Positions 7,665 through 17,147 of a DNA stretch of 64,000 nucleotides are shown here, piece by piece. Origin of the DNA: CAWIJJ01 sp963836405 (GTDB lineage: Bacteria > Acidobacteriota > Terriglobia > Bryobacterales > Bryobacteraceae); the NCBI GenBank assembly GCA_963836405.1, contig CAWIJL010000004.1:1-64000 (forward strand). The letters run 5' to 3'. The notes under the pieces were generated by a model. It had not been told where the DNA came from. It saw nothing but the letters and a program-made list of their open reading frames with translations, and ran no database searches. The position numbers were made by a program, and so were the translations under genes. Numbering within the stretch: position 1 is the first letter of the stretch; each line of letters opens with the position of its first letter.

Positions 7665-8327
7665 CGACCTACTGGCAGCGAGCACCGATGGGCATCGGAA
7701 AACCGCGGCCCGCGTTGAGCCGGTTGCGAGTCAAGACTTCCAAACGAACGATTGTGCCGCTGTCTGTCGACGAGGTGTCGCGATTTTGGTCCAGCTTTCG
7801 CAACTCTCGGGACCTGGCTATCGTGGGATTGATGCTACTCCAGGGACTGCGGTCGCAAGAAGTCCTGGATCTGAATCGCGACGATCTTCTACTTTCCGAG
7901 GCGCAGATCCGTGTGCGTGGCAAGGGCAGCAAGACTCGCTTCCTGCCGCTGGCCCCGGAAGCGAACCAACTCCTGGACCACTATCTCCGGCTGGAGCGGC
8001 CACAGACGTCGACTAACGCTCTGTTTGTTTCGCTCAAGGGGCCCGCCCGCGGGGCGCGGATGACTCCCGCAGGGTTGCGCTCCCTGTTTCGATACCATCG
8101 CCGGACCACTGGCGTAAAGATGGCCAACCCCCATCGGTTCCGCCACTACCTTTGCCTCCGATATGGTGCGTGCCGGCGTCAGCTTGCCCGCGCTCATGCA
8201 GCTTATGGGGCACGCCCACATTCAGACCACTATGGTCTATGTGCAAGTCACTCCCCTCGATGTCTATCAGCAGTTTGCCCGAGCCGTGGCGCAGCAGATC
8301 CGGCCTGTACCGGGAACGCGGCCATGA
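7665..8327 (+). pseudogene. tyrosine recombinase 1, catalytic part, with one frameshift
   Basis: Continues the gene started at 4419. Catalytic Arg is in LLQGLRSQEVLDLNRDD. A one-base insertion at about 8147 shifts the frame within PHRFRH; past it the correct frame reads TFASDMVRAGVSLPALMQ, LMGHAHIQTTMVYVQVTP with the catalytic Tyr, and ends with a TGA at 8325-8327. In the uncorrected frame the sequence runs straight into the next recombinase and gives an artificial 609-residue fusion. The true stop overlaps the start of recombinase 2 as ATGA. Confidence 0.82.
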
Positions 8328-9466
8328 GGCTCTCCCGCTACGCTCCGTTGGAACATCCATTGGTTCACCAGTTCCAACGAGCCATCGACTCCTTCACTGC
8401 CGCTATCAGCCCAGACTCAGCCCGTCAATACCGCGGCACGGCGCGCCATTTCTTGATCTATCTCGGCGAAGACCACCCCACCGTTTGTTCGCTCGATCAA
8501 CTGCACCGTGATCCCCACATCCTCGGCTGGTTTGCCTATCTGCGCTCACACACCCCGCCCTTGGCGCAGGCCGTTTACGTGCGTCACCTGCTGTTTCTGC
8601 GCTCCATTCTGGAGGAGCTTGCCAGGACTACGCAACTTCCCGGTCTGGCTAATCTGATCCGTCGTGAGGACCTTCCACGCACTCCTCAACGCTTACCCCG
8701 CCCGTTGACGGCAGAACAGGATCGACTGCTCCAGCAGGAATTACTGCGCCGCAATGATCTGCCGGCCAACGTGTTTCTGCTACTGCGCCATACCGGTATG
8801 CGCATCGGTGAATGCGCCGACCTTTCCTACGATTGCCTTCATCATGTCGGCCCGGACCGCTGGGCGATTCACGTGCCGCTCGGCAAGCTGAAGACCGAAC
8901 GAATGATCCCGGTGGACTCGTTTGTTTGTGAACTCGTCCAACGCTTACGCTTCTTCCGCTCCTTCGATCCCGCCCCTGCCGATGGGCGGCTGCTGGCACG
9001 CCACAAACGCAAGCAGACACTGATGAAACAACTGCGCCCATATCTGTCCGATGCCGCGGCCGCGGTCGGCATTTCCCAGCGTATCGTTCCGCATCAACTG
9101 AGGCACACATATGCCACTGGGATGGTGCGCGCGGGCGTCAGCTTGCCTGCCCTGATGACGCTCCTCGGCCACGTTAAAGCCGAGATGAGCATGAAGTACG
9201 TCCAGGTCGCCGGCGACGATTTGCAACGTGAGTTCCACCTGGCCCGCTCGCGGCCCCGGCATCTGGTGCCACAACCGAAAGCGCCAGCGATGTCGCCGCG
9301 TGCAGGCCTGGATGGCCTTGCCGATGCCCTCCTGTTCGCTCAACACGCCATCGAGATGTTCCGCCGTTCCCTGCCAGACGGCCCTCCCCGCCGCTGCCTT
9401 GATCGACTCTCCAACCGATTGACCAAAATCCTCTCCGAGGCTCGCAAACTCAACCCCGCTGGATAA
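8324..9466 (+). CDS. tyrosine recombinase/integrase 2
   Basis: 380 residues from the ATG at 8324. An N-terminal core-binding domain (ISPDSARQYRGTARHFLIYL) precedes the catalytic domain with the full tyrosine-recombinase set: Arg in HTGMRIGECADLSYD, HQLRHTYATGM, LLGHVKAEMSMKYVQV with the nucleophilic Tyr. A C-terminal extension of about 75 residues is predicted helical. It is the last gene of the four-gene unit and is undamaged. It probably carries out excision or integration together with recombinase 1. Confidence 0.92.
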   Translation: MRLSRYAPLEHPLVHQFQRAIDSFTAAISPDSARQYRGTARHFLIYLGEDHPTVCSLDQLHRDPHILGWFAYLRSHTPPLAQAVYVRHLLFLRSILEELARTTQLPGLANLIRREDLPRTPQRLPRPLTAEQDRLLQQELLRRNDLPANVFLLLRHTGMRIGECADLSYDCLHHVGPDRWAIHVPLGKLKTERMIPVDSFVCELVQRLRFFRSFDPAPADGRLLARHKRKQTLMKQLRPYLSDAAAAVGISQRIVPHQLRHTYATGMVRAGVSLPALMTLLGHVKAEMSMKYVQVAGDDLQREFHLARSRPRHLVPQPKAPAMSPRAGLDGLADALLFAQHAIEMFRRSLPDGPPRRCLDRLSNRLTKILSEARKLNPAG

Positions 9467-9620
9467 CGGGCAGAGATTGGCCGGATAAACGCGCGACGCG
9501 TGGATGTGAGGCAGCAGACGCGAACCATCCTTCATACTGAAGACGGGACTCTAAACGGCAATGCGGTATCAATCCCAGCGGGTTACGTCCGCTTTTGCCG
9601 TAAGTGAACAGCATTGCTCG

Positions 9621-9818
9621 TTAGAGCGAGTCCTCCACGTCTGCCGGCAGCGGCCCCGTCATCTCGCGGAGTTTCTCGAAAAGGTCGTCGTAAAGTGAAG
9701 CGTAGGCTTCGAGTCCGGGATCGTTTTTTCGTGGCTGCGCGAAGGTGCGCCGCATCTGCCGCACTGCCACCAGCAGCAGTTTCAACTCTTCCTCGGTGAA
9801 TCCGAACGTTTTCGCCAT
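9621..9818 (-). CDS. small helical protein, unknown function
   Basis: 65 residues from the ATG at 9818, sequence FTEEELKLLLVAVRQMRRTF near the start, strongly helical and charged. It overlaps the last 37 bases of the upstream membrane-protein gene in another frame, so it is probably the final gene of that operon. Not recognised as a named family. Confidence 0.55.
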   Translation of the reverse strand: MAKTFGFTEEELKLLLVAVRQMRRTFAQPRKNDPGLEAYASLYDDLFEKLREMTGPLPADVEDSL

Positions 9819-11731
9819 AACAGAATCCAAAGCAGGCCGGCGGAGAGCGCAACCGGGCTGAGCACGCGAGCGACCTGCATTTCCATGCCGCCGTCCCAAT
9901 AGAGGTCCACCGCGCAGGCGCCGTCGCACCGCGGTTCCACCACCGTCTGCCCCAGTTTATCGCCCCACACGCGGCGCGTCGCACCGTTCACGCGGGCGTG
10001 CCATCCTTTGTCCCACGCCACTTGAACCGAAAGCAGGTGCTCGGGCCGAAGCACGGCGGTGATTCGGGCCTGGCTGGGAGTGAGCCACTGGAAGTCCGCA
10101 GGCGGAAGCGCGGGATTTTCGAGGGCTGCGAGGTAAGGCTTCAGCAGAGTGGTGTCGTATGCCGGAGGCAGGACGGCGGGAAGGTCGCCGGCGCGCACGG
10201 CGTGGGCCAGCGAAGTGCTGCCCCGGTCCACCCGGTAGATCGCCTCAGCGCCGTCGCGCCACAACTCGGGGAGCGAATGAAAACGCTCCGGGTGCGAAAT
10301 GGGGTGATAGAATTCGCCGCTTTCGCGGTCGCCGCCCACTACCGCATCCACGCCGAACGCCTTGAACCAGTCGAGCGCCACCTCCAGTTTGTCGCCCGCG
10401 AGAATCTGGAAATTCACGTCCTGGAGCACCGTGTTGCGAATCCCGTTGTCGAACCCGCCGGTGAGCGTCGGACTATCGCTGAACGCCGTCATCCAAAAAC
10501 CGATCGTTCCAGGGGGGAAAACGCGCCGGCCCGGAAAATTGCGTTCGAGCCAGGTCGCCACCCGGTACTCCGCGGTCTTTTCGATCTCGATCGGCCGGAT
10601 CATTCCTCGCGCCATTCGTGCCTGGTGTACCAGGATTGGAAGCGCCGCCATCGCCGCCGCCACCGGCAGATACCGTGTGGAGGCCGGCCACTTGTCCGGC
10701 AGGCATACCGCGATCGCCAGCCAGAGAGCCATATCCATCTCGAGGTGATACCGCTGCGGCTGGGGAAGCAGGATGAGCCTGAACCAGTAAGCGCCCAATA
10801 CGATGATCGCGGTGGCCGCCAGGTACAGGATTCCGAGACGGGCGCGGGATGGTGTCCCGGCACGCTTCAGCACCCATGCCAGCAGCAGCGGGATCATGGC
10901 GAAGGCAGCCATGAAGGCGTAGTTCGGTTCGAACCGGCCTCCCACCAGCGGTGCGTTGGCACGAATCGTCGCCACCGTGGATGGCGAGACCCACGGCATC
11001 GCCAGGGCGTACGCATACACGCCGATGCCTGCCGCGGGCAGCAGCGCGCGCCGGTAGCCCGCCAGCAGATACGCCCCCACCGCCAACGCCAGCGCGAAGC
11101 CGCCGATCCAATTGCACAATACGGTACCGGCTACGGCGAGCCCCGCCCCCACATAGTAGACCGGCCGCCGCCGCGTGAGCGCCAGGTGGAGGGCGCCGAC
11201 GGCAAGTGGGAGAAAGAGCAGCGAGAGGAGATGCGGCCCTTCGCCGTAACGGACCAGGGTCACCAGCCGGCGCGGGCCAAACCAGCCGCCCGTATCGGCG
11301 CGCAGCTCCCGAATCAGCCAGCAGGAGGGTGACAGCAGCGAGTAAAACAGCGCGCAGAGTAAAGCGTTCATCCGCGGCGCGCCCAGCACCAGCGCCGCCC
11401 AGAACAGCGTCACCGGAATCAACGCGTAGACAACCGCCGTCACGAAGTGATAGGCGAGGCCGGGTGTGGGGCCAGCAGCCGAAAGGGCAGCCACCGTTAT
11501 GTGGAGCAGCGGCGGGTAGCTGTCCGGCCAGGGAATGCCGCCATACCAGAGTGGAAACCAGCCGAGCTGCGGAAAATGGTCCCGGATGTAGCGGGCAAGG
11601 CCGATGAAAGCGCCCTCGATGGAGCCCATCTCCGTGGTGTACGCGGTGCCGAAGAGCCGCGCGACGACGACGGCATTCACCAGGAACAGAACCCCGGCCG
11701 CCGCAGCCGTCCGGGCTCGCTCAGAGCCCAT
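9782..11731 (-). CDS. polytopic membrane protein, GT-C/PTPS-related type
   Basis: About 649 residues with around a dozen hydrophobic segments in the first 400 and a soluble C-terminal part. It has the loop motif GSIEGAFIGLARYIRDHFPQ after the first membrane segment and WFPLWYGGIPWPDSYPPLLH, typical of large membrane proteins annotated as 6-pyruvoyl-tetrahydropterin-synthase-related or GT-C-like glycosyltransferases. A final membrane segment and basic tail close it. The ATG at 11731 overlaps the upstream amidohydrolase stop by 11 bases; a longer start at 11788 would lie inside that gene. Envelope glycan work is inferred, not shown. Confidence 0.65.
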   Translation of the reverse strand: MGSERARTAAAAGVLFLVNAVVVARLFGTAYTTEMGSIEGAFIGLARYIRDHFPQLGWFPLWYGGIPWPDSYPPLLHITVAALSAAGPTPGLAYHFVTAVVYALIPVTLFWAALVLGAPRMNALLCALFYSLLSPSCWLIRELRADTGGWFGPRRLVTLVRYGEGPHLLSLLFLPLAVGALHLALTRRRPVYYVGAGLAVAGTVLCNWIGGFALALAVGAYLLAGYRRALLPAAGIGVYAYALAMPWVSPSTVATIRANAPLVGGRFEPNYAFMAAFAMIPLLLAWVLKRAGTPSRARLGILYLAATAIIVLGAYWFRLILLPQPQRYHLEMDMALWLAIAVCLPDKWPASTRYLPVAAAMAALPILVHQARMARGMIRPIEIEKTAEYRVATWLERNFPGRRVFPPGTIGFWMTAFSDSPTLTGGFDNGIRNTVLQDVNFQILAGDKLEVALDWFKAFGVDAVVGGDRESGEFYHPISHPERFHSLPELWRDGAEAIYRVDRGSTSLAHAVRAGDLPAVLPPAYDTTLLKPYLAALENPALPPADFQWLTPSQARITAVLRPEHLLSVQVAWDKGWHARVNGATRRVWGDKLGQTVVEPRCDGACAVDLYWDGGMEMQVARVLSPVALSAGLLWILLWRKRSDSPRKS

Positions 11732-12368
11732 AGAACCGCCCGGCAACGGCACCCAGCAGTTCTTCGCGCAATTCGATAGGCTGTGCACCGATTGCCTGCG
11801 TAAACGCGGCGAGATTCTCCTTCCAGGAGTACTCGGGAAGCGATTCCGGCCAGGCGCTGCCGAACATCAGGCGATGCGGTCCGAACAGCGAGAGCGCATG
11901 CCGGACGTAGGGACGGGGCGAGGGAGCAAGGCGCATCAGACCGCTCAGTTTACAGCAGAGACGCGGAATTTGCGCAGCCTTTTCGAGGGCCTCATCCCAT
12001 CCGTCGAATGGAGGCCCGCCCAAATGGTCGATCGCGATTCGCAGTTCCGGGTGGGCCGCCGCAATGCCGGGCACGAGCCGGAGGTCGCCCGCAAAATCGA
12101 GAGTGAGGGCGCGCCGCTCGAGTTCCTCCAGGCCTTGGGCAGTCTCCGTGCAAACACCGCGAAAAAGCGGATGGCGCAAGGCGGCATCGAGCGTGACGGC
12201 ATCGATCGATTGGCAACGCAGCACGATCCCTTTCACGAAATCCGGAGGCGTTATTTCGAGCGTGTCCGCAATGAGGATCGAGCCTTCGAAGCGATTGCGC
12301 GCCAGAATTGTGGCAAGATGCTCCAGCGTGTAGCGTTCGGAAAAGGACTGATGCGAGTCGATGCGCAA
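11721..12368 (-). CDS. amidohydrolase_2-like protein, short
   Basis: About 215 residues if started at the TTG at 12368, where the sequence begins LRIDSHQSFSERY, matching the DAHQHFW-type start of amidohydrolase_2 (lactonase-like) proteins. IDHLGGPP and LMFGSAWPESLPEYSW fit the rest of the fold. Upstream in-frame sequence overlaps the barrel-protein gene and looks non-coding. It is shorter than the usual 270-300 residues, and the second His of the metal motif is replaced (SHQSF rather than AHQHF), so activity is uncertain. Confidence 0.65.
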   Translation of the reverse strand: MRIDSHQSFSERYTLEHLATILARNRFEGSILIADTLEITPPDFVKGIVLRCQSIDAVTLDAALRHPLFRGVCTETAQGLEELERRALTLDFAGDLRLVPGIAAAHPELRIAIDHLGGPPFDGWDEALEKAAQIPRLCCKLSGLMRLAPSPRPYVRHALSLFGPHRLMFGSAWPESLPEYSWKENLAAFTQAIGAQPIELREELLGAVAGRFYGL

Positions 12369-12381
12369 TGGGGAGCGCGCT

Positions 12382-14175
12382 TCAGAAGATGAAAGCGAGT
12401 CCACCGCGAATGCTGCGCGGCGTCTCCACCAGCAGCAGGCTCTGCCCGGTCGCCATCTGGATAGGCAGGTAACCTTCCGCCAGCATGTTTCGCAGTTCGG
12501 CGGTGGCTTCCATACGCCACGGCAAGGAGCCGAATCGGGGGATGGGCTGGCGCAACAGGACATTCAAGCCGGGTTGCGGGCTGATGCTCTGCGTGCTGTA
12601 AATGTTGCCGGGCATGGCCCAGCGATGATCCGCCGTCCACTGGTAGCTGGCAATCATGTGCGTTCCGGTGCGGGGTGCCGTAGCCGATACACGAGCCGTA
12701 GCCGTACGCTTGCGGCCGGCGCGGACCATGGATCGAAGTTCATCCGGGTTCGCGCTGGCGAGTTCCCGGCGTTCCACCGTAAGCGCGCCCAGCGAACCGT
12801 AGATGAGGGAAGCGGATACAAACTCGCCCACTTCCTGCGTCACCGATGCCGTGTAGCCGTTGCTCTGATAATTTCCAGCGTTGAAAATTGAGTTCCCGGA
12901 GAACAGATCCGGCAGCAAGTCGCCCTCGGCAAACAGGCCGGCCGGCGCCACCATGGAGAGAGCCGCGTCGGTCACTTCTTCGTGATGCGCCGAAACTGCA
13001 TACGTCCGGCTGCCGACCTTCTGCGAGTAGCCGATCTCGTATTCGTGGCCGCGCTGAATCCTGGCCCGCGCTCCGCGAAGTGAAATTCGTGGGAACATGC
13101 CCAAAGAATTCAGGCTGCGCTGCAGATCTGAATCCTGGCTGTTAGCTGCCAGATCGGGCCTCGCGTTACCAGACGAATACGTCATGTCCAGCCGCCCGGC
13201 GCCGTTGAATTCGTAGCTCAGCCGGGCGTAGGGGCTGAAGTTGGTGAGACGGTCGAGGAAGGAAACCGATTCCAGGGTGAAACCGTATTGGAAAGTCAGG
13301 TTTTCGTTGATTCGCGCATCGTCGTCCAGCGCCGCGGAAAGGGACCGCAGCAGGGGCAGCGCACTATCGCTGCCCGCCATGGCCGCGCCCAGGCGGATTG
13401 GCATGAAGAGCTGCCGCATGGTCAGCGAAACTTCCGGGCTGCCGCCGGCCATCTCCCGGCTATAGCTGGTGCGGAACGCCGCCGATGGCGCACCGGTCTG
13501 GGATCCGTATCCGACATTGCCCGCCACCTGGAGATTATTGCCGTATAGCGAGGTAGCGAGCGCGAATGCCGTCCCCATGTCCGCTTCGCTGCTGACGCTG
13601 CCCGCAAGCGAGCCTTCGCCCGCGGAAACCCGTAGCAGCGCCCGCGTCCCGGTGAGCGCGGAAGCGTGGTCGACGCGCTGCGGAGCCGGCTGGATCGATG
13701 GTCCAAAACGCAGCACCGGCCGCGTGGACGAACCGCTGCGCAGCACCGCCTTCCAGTCGTCCGTCATCAGGGTGCCGTTCTCCATTGCCGGATAGGAAAC
13801 TTGAATGGAACTGAACAGGCTGCTCAAGTTGATCTTGAGCATGGAGCGGATGCCGGGCTGCACCAGGATGTTGCTCTTGAATGCCGGCACGAAGGTGCTC
13901 AGGGAAACACGGATGGAGTAGACGTCCGGAAACAGTCCGAGAAAACGGAACTGGCCATCGCCGTCCGTCGAGATCTTCTGGAACAGGCGCTCCTGCCGGT
14001 TGAACAGCATCACGGTGGCGCCCATTTGAGGAATACCGGAAGAATCCCTTACGATCCCGGCGATCGCGCCCGAAATTCGCACGGGAATGGCCGCAGAGGC
14101 CACCGGAGAGGCAAAGAGACACGCTGACCCTAGTACCAGAGTGGCGACCGTCTTTTGCGTCTTCGTATTCAACAT
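12382..14175 (-). CDS. outer-membrane beta-barrel protein with carboxypeptidase-regulatory-like domain
   Basis: About 597 residues from the ATG at 14175. A signal peptide (TVATLVLGSACLFASPVASA) is followed by a CarboxypepD-reg-like domain (IAGIVRDSSGIPQMGATVML; GQFRFLGLFPDVYSIRVS) and a long region of alternating polar and aromatic residues ending in GGLAFIF, typical of an outer-membrane barrel. No TonB box or plug is obvious. It lies directly downstream of the GWxTD gene, an arrangement common in Acidobacteriota as far as I recall. Export or adhesion role unknown. Confidence 0.72.
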   Translation of the reverse strand: MLNTKTQKTVATLVLGSACLFASPVASAAIPVRISGAIAGIVRDSSGIPQMGATVMLFNRQERLFQKISTDGDGQFRFLGLFPDVYSIRVSLSTFVPAFKSNILVQPGIRSMLKINLSSLFSSIQVSYPAMENGTLMTDDWKAVLRSGSSTRPVLRFGPSIQPAPQRVDHASALTGTRALLRVSAGEGSLAGSVSSEADMGTAFALATSLYGNNLQVAGNVGYGSQTGAPSAAFRTSYSREMAGGSPEVSLTMRQLFMPIRLGAAMAGSDSALPLLRSLSAALDDDARINENLTFQYGFTLESVSFLDRLTNFSPYARLSYEFNGAGRLDMTYSSGNARPDLAANSQDSDLQRSLNSLGMFPRISLRGARARIQRGHEYEIGYSQKVGSRTYAVSAHHEEVTDAALSMVAPAGLFAEGDLLPDLFSGNSIFNAGNYQSNGYTASVTQEVGEFVSASLIYGSLGALTVERRELASANPDELRSMVRAGRKRTATARVSATAPRTGTHMIASYQWTADHRWAMPGNIYSTQSISPQPGLNVLLRQPIPRFGSLPWRMEATAELRNMLAEGYLPIQMATGQSLLLVETPRSIRGGLAFIF

Positions 14176-14215
14176 CCGCGACGCTCGTTCGGGCATGGAC
14201 CATGCCCGCTACCTG

Positions 14216-15890
14216 TTAGGTTACCGTAAAGTCGGCCGAAGGTGTGAGTACCTGATTCCGGGCCTTGTCCGTGATTTTCAGCCGGAGAGTGTACTGTCCT
14301 GGCTGTAAATTATTGAGATCGTACAGCTTTTCGATTGTTGCCTGGCTTGCGGAGGCGTCCGGCAGGTCGCTCAGCTCTTCTGTAAATTTAAAGACTTCTT
14401 CGTTACTGCCCTTCTTGACGAGCTGGTATTCCACTTCGCCGGTCGGCTTTCGCGTGGTGGCGTCGGCGCTGAGGTTGTACAGCTTCATATAGATTCCCAG
14501 CTTCTCGTCGCGCTTGAAAACCGAGTCCATCCGGGGCCGCACCTTAGAACCGCCGATCACGAACTGTCCCGCCCCGATGCTGCGCGCGGGCACCTTTTCC
14601 ACCAGGTCCGCCAGGATCAGGGTGCTGGTCGTGAATTTGTCGGCGTCGAGCCGCGGCACGTTCAATGCGTGTTCGTAGGTGGCCATATTGCCACCCACAA
14701 GGTCCTTCGCCACGATGTTCAGACGAAACGTCCCCGGCGGCAGCGGGATGGTCTTCTGATAAATCGATTTTTGCTTCGCATACGCCTGAAGCATATCGGG
14801 CGGAGCATCTATTGTGACGGTCTCTTCGAAGGGGCTCACGGCCCGGCGCCGCGTCAGGGTCGTGATGCTGCCGAAGATGTTGACCACAGCCCGCTGCACG
14901 CCATCCTTCGACTGGAACTGCAGGTCTTTGTTCTCCAGTTGCACCGTAATATAGGTGAGCACCGAGGCGTCGGTAACCGGGAAATAATCGACGCGAACCG
15001 ACAGGGGCAGCGTGTTGTAGCTGATCCGCGAATTGACCGCGGCCTCCAGGTCTTTAAACTTCACCGAAGGCGGCCGCTGCAGTTTGGTGAACTGCTCCAG
15101 CCGGTTGAACTGGTTCAGGCGGCTGCTCATCTGGTCCTGGGCGACACCCAGATGGGTTCCGTCCGTCCGGTTGAACCGGTCGGCCTTGTCCGCCAAGCCC
15201 ATCTCTTCCATCAACGTGAGGCCGGCGCCCGGGACGTTCAGCAGCGCATCCTTCTCGGAAGGATCCATCGTCATTCGGTACTCGCCCGACATTGTGGGAT
15301 CGACGAACTCGATCTGAATATCGGTGCCGATGTCTTCGATGTAACGATAGCGCCAGATCTCGAACGGGAAGGTGGACGTGGTTCCGCCGCCCTCCTCATA
15401 GGGCCGGTTGTACGTGCCGCCCGAAGGGTGCGAGTCTTTCTCGTCCGGCGGCGCCGTACTCGATGTAAATGCGGCCGCGGTCCGTTTTCCAGCCCGGAAT
15501 TCCCGACGCGAAATGCTCGTTGGCGTACGCAATGCGGCGGTAGTGCTCTTCCTTGTATTCGTTCTCGATCGAATCCGGAGTGGGGTCGCGGCGAAGCCAG
15601 AACTGCTCGATGAACTGCTCCCGCTCTTCGTCTGTCTGCAGCCGTTTGAAAGTGGCGCGTTCTTCTTCGGTGATGATATACGTTACATCCTCATTGAGCC
15701 ACTTGCGGTAAGGCGTCATCAACTCCTTACGGAGCTTTTCTTCGCGCTTTCGTCGTTCCTTTTCGGTAAGCGGCTTGGCGACGGTTTCCCTTTGATTGGT
15801 TTTGCGAGTATCGCCTTTCTGTTGCGCGGAAACCAGGCAAACCGCCATGGCACAGCAGAATAACGGGATCGGAAGGCGTGAGACTTTCAT
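14216..15890 (-). pseudogene. GWxTD-domain protein, one frameshift
   Basis: Two overlapping frames make one secreted protein of about 557 residues. The first starts at the ATG at 15890 with a signal peptide (LPIPLFCCAMAVCLVSA), continues with EERATFKRLQTDEEREQFIE and the signature PGWKTDRGRIYIEYG, then breaks. The second frame picks up with PDEKDSHPSGGTYNRPYEE and runs to 14216. Removing one C near 15448-15455 (GGCGCCGCC to GGCGCGCC) reads G-A-P-D-E-K and joins them. Everything else is intact, so sequencing error is likely. GWxTD proteins have no established function. Confidence 0.8.
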
Positions 15891-16016
15891 ACGCACCGCT
15901 TCATTTTGACAGGGTTTTCGACTGAATCTATTGTAGTTCTCCTGCGTTGCGCCGGTCAATCCGTGAAGATGACGCCACACTGGGCCAAATTTGGCTTTGT
16001 TTGGCAATTCGTCCTT

Positions 16017-17105
16017 CTACTGAATCCGCTTCTCCACCTCCGTCAGCAGCGCTTTCACGGCTTCAACATTCGAACCCGGCGGGACATGCTGCATATAATT
16101 CCGGAACTGCTCCGCCGCCGCCCTGAACTCGCCCTTGTCCGCATAGATCACGCCCGACAGTTGCTCGGCCAGGGGGACCGAGTGCTGCGCATCGAGTTCC
16201 ACTGCCCGGCGGGCGCTCTCCAGTGCCTTATCCTTATCACCAAGATTGTATTCGGCGACGGCGTGGTAGTAGTAGGCCTGCGGGTAGGCATTCGGCGACA
16301 TCTGGATCAGTGCGGAAGCCCTGTCCGCCGTCTCCTGCCAGTTCTTTTCCGTTGCCGACAGTCGCGCCAGGCTCAGGTACGGCTTGGCATAGGTCGAATC
16401 GCCCGCGATTGCTTTCAGAAACGCTTCCCGCGCCTCGACCGGCTTGTTCTGCCCCTGCAGCAGTGTGCCCAACTCCTGCCAGGCTTCGGCATACTCCGGG
16501 TAGGTCTCTACCGCCTTGCGCAAGGCCTTCTCCGCATCGTCCGGCTTCCTCGCGGCAATCGCCTCGCGGCCCTTTTGCAGCGACTTTTGCGCATCCTTCG
16601 GCGCCTTCAGAGTGGTCGCGCTCACCGTGAGATCCTTCGATGCCGCCAGGCTGTGCAGCACCAGCCGGCCGGCATCCACCGGTTCGCCGGCGCGCACGCG
16701 GCTGAGGTCGAACAGATCCGAACGGTAGCCTTTGAGGGATGCCCGCAGGCTACAGCCCATCAGGGACATGATGCTCGCCCCATCCACCTGAGTCTGCCCG
16801 CTGAGGGCGCCGCCGAAGCCCGCCCCGCCCGCGGTCGACCCGATGCTTGCGTCGCTCGAGCCGATGTGCCGGTCCCTGCCCAATTCCACCGAAAACTTGC
16901 CGTCCGCATCCGCCCGGCCCTGCGGCTGTACCTGGCTCTGGCAAACCAGTTGGATGTCCACCTTTCCTTCCGGCAGACGGCCGTCGTCCATCACCACAAC
17001 GCCCGAAACGTAGATGGGACGCTGCGTATTGCCGCCCGTCGTGATTCCCCCCTGAGCCATGGCAGCTCCGGAGAATAACAGTGCAAAGACCAGTGCTCGC
17101 AGCAC
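16017..17105 (-). CDS. secreted TPR protein with carboxypeptidase-regulatory-like N-terminus
   Basis: 362 residues with a signal peptide (LRALVFALLFSGAAMAQ). Residues 30-130 look like a beta-sandwich regulatory domain (IYVSGVVVMDDGRLPEGKVD). From about residue 170 there are four to five TPR units (AEKALRKAVETYPEYAEAWQ, ALESARRAVELDAQHSVPLA). Probably periplasmic and a protein-protein scaffold. It heads the minus-strand block, with the GWxTD gene starting 126 bases downstream. Confidence 0.78.
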   Translation of the reverse strand: MLRALVFALLFSGAAMAQGGITTGGNTQRPIYVSGVVVMDDGRLPEGKVDIQLVCQSQVQPQGRADADGKFSVELGRDRHIGSSDASIGSTAGGAGFGGALSGQTQVDGASIMSLMGCSLRASLKGYRSDLFDLSRVRAGEPVDAGRLVLHSLAASKDLTVSATTLKAPKDAQKSLQKGREAIAARKPDDAEKALRKAVETYPEYAEAWQELGTLLQGQNKPVEAREAFLKAIAGDSTYAKPYLSLARLSATEKNWQETADRASALIQMSPNAYPQAYYYHAVAEYNLGDKDKALESARRAVELDAQHSVPLAEQLSGVIYADKGEFRAAAEQFRNYMQHVPPGSNVEAVKALLTEVEKRIQ

Positions 17106-17147
17106 GTGCGCCTCCCGCCGGCAAGTCGCTTCCGGCCATGCGACATT

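Larger units (their letters stand above)
2959..9466 (+). mobile_element. recombinase/primase unit: DUF6431 - CHC2 primase - Int1 - Int2
   Basis: Once the IS66 is removed, four genes follow one another with 4-bp overlaps (GTGA at 3461, ATGA at 4419, ATGA at 8324), which argues for a single co-translated module. Two different tyrosine recombinases beside a primase and a zinc-ribbon protein are what a self-moving element would carry. Its ends are not proven; the inverted 9-mer at 2836-2844 and 9592-9600 is the only candidate I found. Confidence 0.6.

Noticed and set aside
7637..9466. A single 609-residue double recombinase
   Set aside because: It results from a one-base insertion near 8147; the natural stop/start overlap at 8324-8327 and the conserved catalytic sequence in the other frame show two genes.
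2836..9600. The inverted 9-mer CGGCAAAAG at 2836-2844 and 9592-9600 as the ends of the recombinase unit
   Set aside because: Nine bases with weak extension could arise by chance; without a second copy or a target duplication it is not evidence of ends.
9998..11332. 444-codon plus-strand frame
   Set aside because: Antisense shadow of the membrane-protein gene at 9782-11731; high-G+C DNA keeps such frames open and the translation shows no domain.
15906..17078. 390-codon plus-strand frame
   Set aside because: Antisense to the TPR gene at 16017-17105, no signal peptide or recognisable motif.
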